Assembly: GCA_026389735.1 (NCBI GenBank) | Contig: JAPLHH010000005.1 | Coordinates: 1-5,031 of the forward strand | DNA length: 5,031 nt | Reading direction: 5' to 3' | DNA from: Chloroflexota bacterium | Lineage (GTDB): Bacteria; Chloroflexota; Dehalococcoidia; GIF9; UBA5620 | Shown here: piece after piece, positions 4,968-5,031 of the stretch | Position numbering within the stretch: the first letter of the stretch is position 1 | How the letters are laid out: each line of letters opens with the position of its first letter | Position numbers and translations under genes: made by a program | The notes under the pieces: generated by a model | Database searches by the model: none | What the model was told of the DNA's origin: nothing | Seen by the model: only the letters and a program-made list of their open reading frames with translations

Positions 4968-4997
4968 GTCATTGCGAGCCGAAGGCGTGGCAATCCC
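4968..4997 (+). repeat. Dispersed repeat of GTCATTGCGAGC...GTGGCAATCCC type
   Basis: The 30 bp segment has short inverted ends (ATTGC at 4971-4975 with GCAAT at 4990-4994) around GAGCCGAAGGCGTG. It resembles a widespread intergenic repeat type distinct from the CATTCTGA family. Only one copy is in this window, so its repeat status is from recognition, not from comparison here. Confidence 0.5.
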
Positions 4998-5031
4998 AAA
5001 AGGTCAAAAATTAAAATTTAAAGGTCAAAAT
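4998..5031 (+). repeat. AT-rich direct repeat AAAGGTCAAAA at the window edge
   Basis: AAAGGTCAAAA occurs twice with a 21 nt period (GG at 5002 and at 5023), separated by TTAAAATTT. The array may continue beyond the right edge. Confidence 0.55.

Larger units (their letters stand above)
4605..5031. repeat. Gene-free repeat cluster upstream of the DUF4342-DUF169 operon
   Basis: These 427 bp hold no supportable gene. From left to right they contain the DUF4342 ribosome site, a TTTA-loop hairpin (4638-4661), a tandem series of GTCATTCTGA (4663-4720), an inverted repeat pair (4711-4800), another hairpin of the same family (4818-4840), a plain AT-leaning stretch with a possible promoter (4841-4967), a different dispersed repeat (4968-4997) and AT-rich direct repeats at the edge. 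Confidence 0.6.

Overview
This 5 kb window looks like chromosome from an anaerobic bacterium. The pilin and PilT sequence style, the DUF169 and DUF4342 genes, and the intergenic repeats resemble what I associate with Chloroflexota of the Dehalococcoidia type. That placement rests on pattern recognition and is only moderately certain. No rRNA, tRNA, CRISPR array, transposase or phage gene is visible.

The left and centre (1-3300) hold part of a type IV pilus locus. It starts with the C-terminal part of a PilN-like assembly protein (1-399, +, running off the left edge). A repeat-filled gap follows, then a pilT retraction-ATPase gene (624-1601, +). Next is a short type IV prepilin on the opposite strand (1802-2158, -), convergent with pilT and separated from it by a probable bidirectional terminator. 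A prepilin peptidase gene, pilD (2545-3300, +), is divergent from the pilin across a 386 bp control region. PilD would cleave and methylate the pilin, PilN would belong to the inner-membrane assembly platform, and PilT would normally drive retraction. Here PilT lacks the segment that should carry the His box, so its ATPase activity is doubtful. PilD ends slightly early.

The right part (3301-5031) holds a two-gene minus-strand operon. A small DUF4342 protein (4317-4604) is preceded by a Shine-Dalgarno sequence of unusual length. It overlaps by 4 nt (ATGA) the start of a cysteine-rich DUF169 protein (3583-4320). Neither has a well-defined function.

The gaps are rich in small dispersed repeats. 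A family with core GTCATTCTGAGCG...GAAGAATCT occurs as inverted pairs at both 443-536 and 4711-4800, each pair accompanied by short tandem copies of its end. A second family of short TTTA-loop hairpins occurs at about 1611-1634, 4638-4661 and 4818-4840. A third repeat (GTCATTGCGAGC...) and AT-rich direct repeats lie at the right edge. The strongest candidates for a second look are the PilT internal deletion, the coupled DUF4342-DUF169 pair and the organised repeat units.
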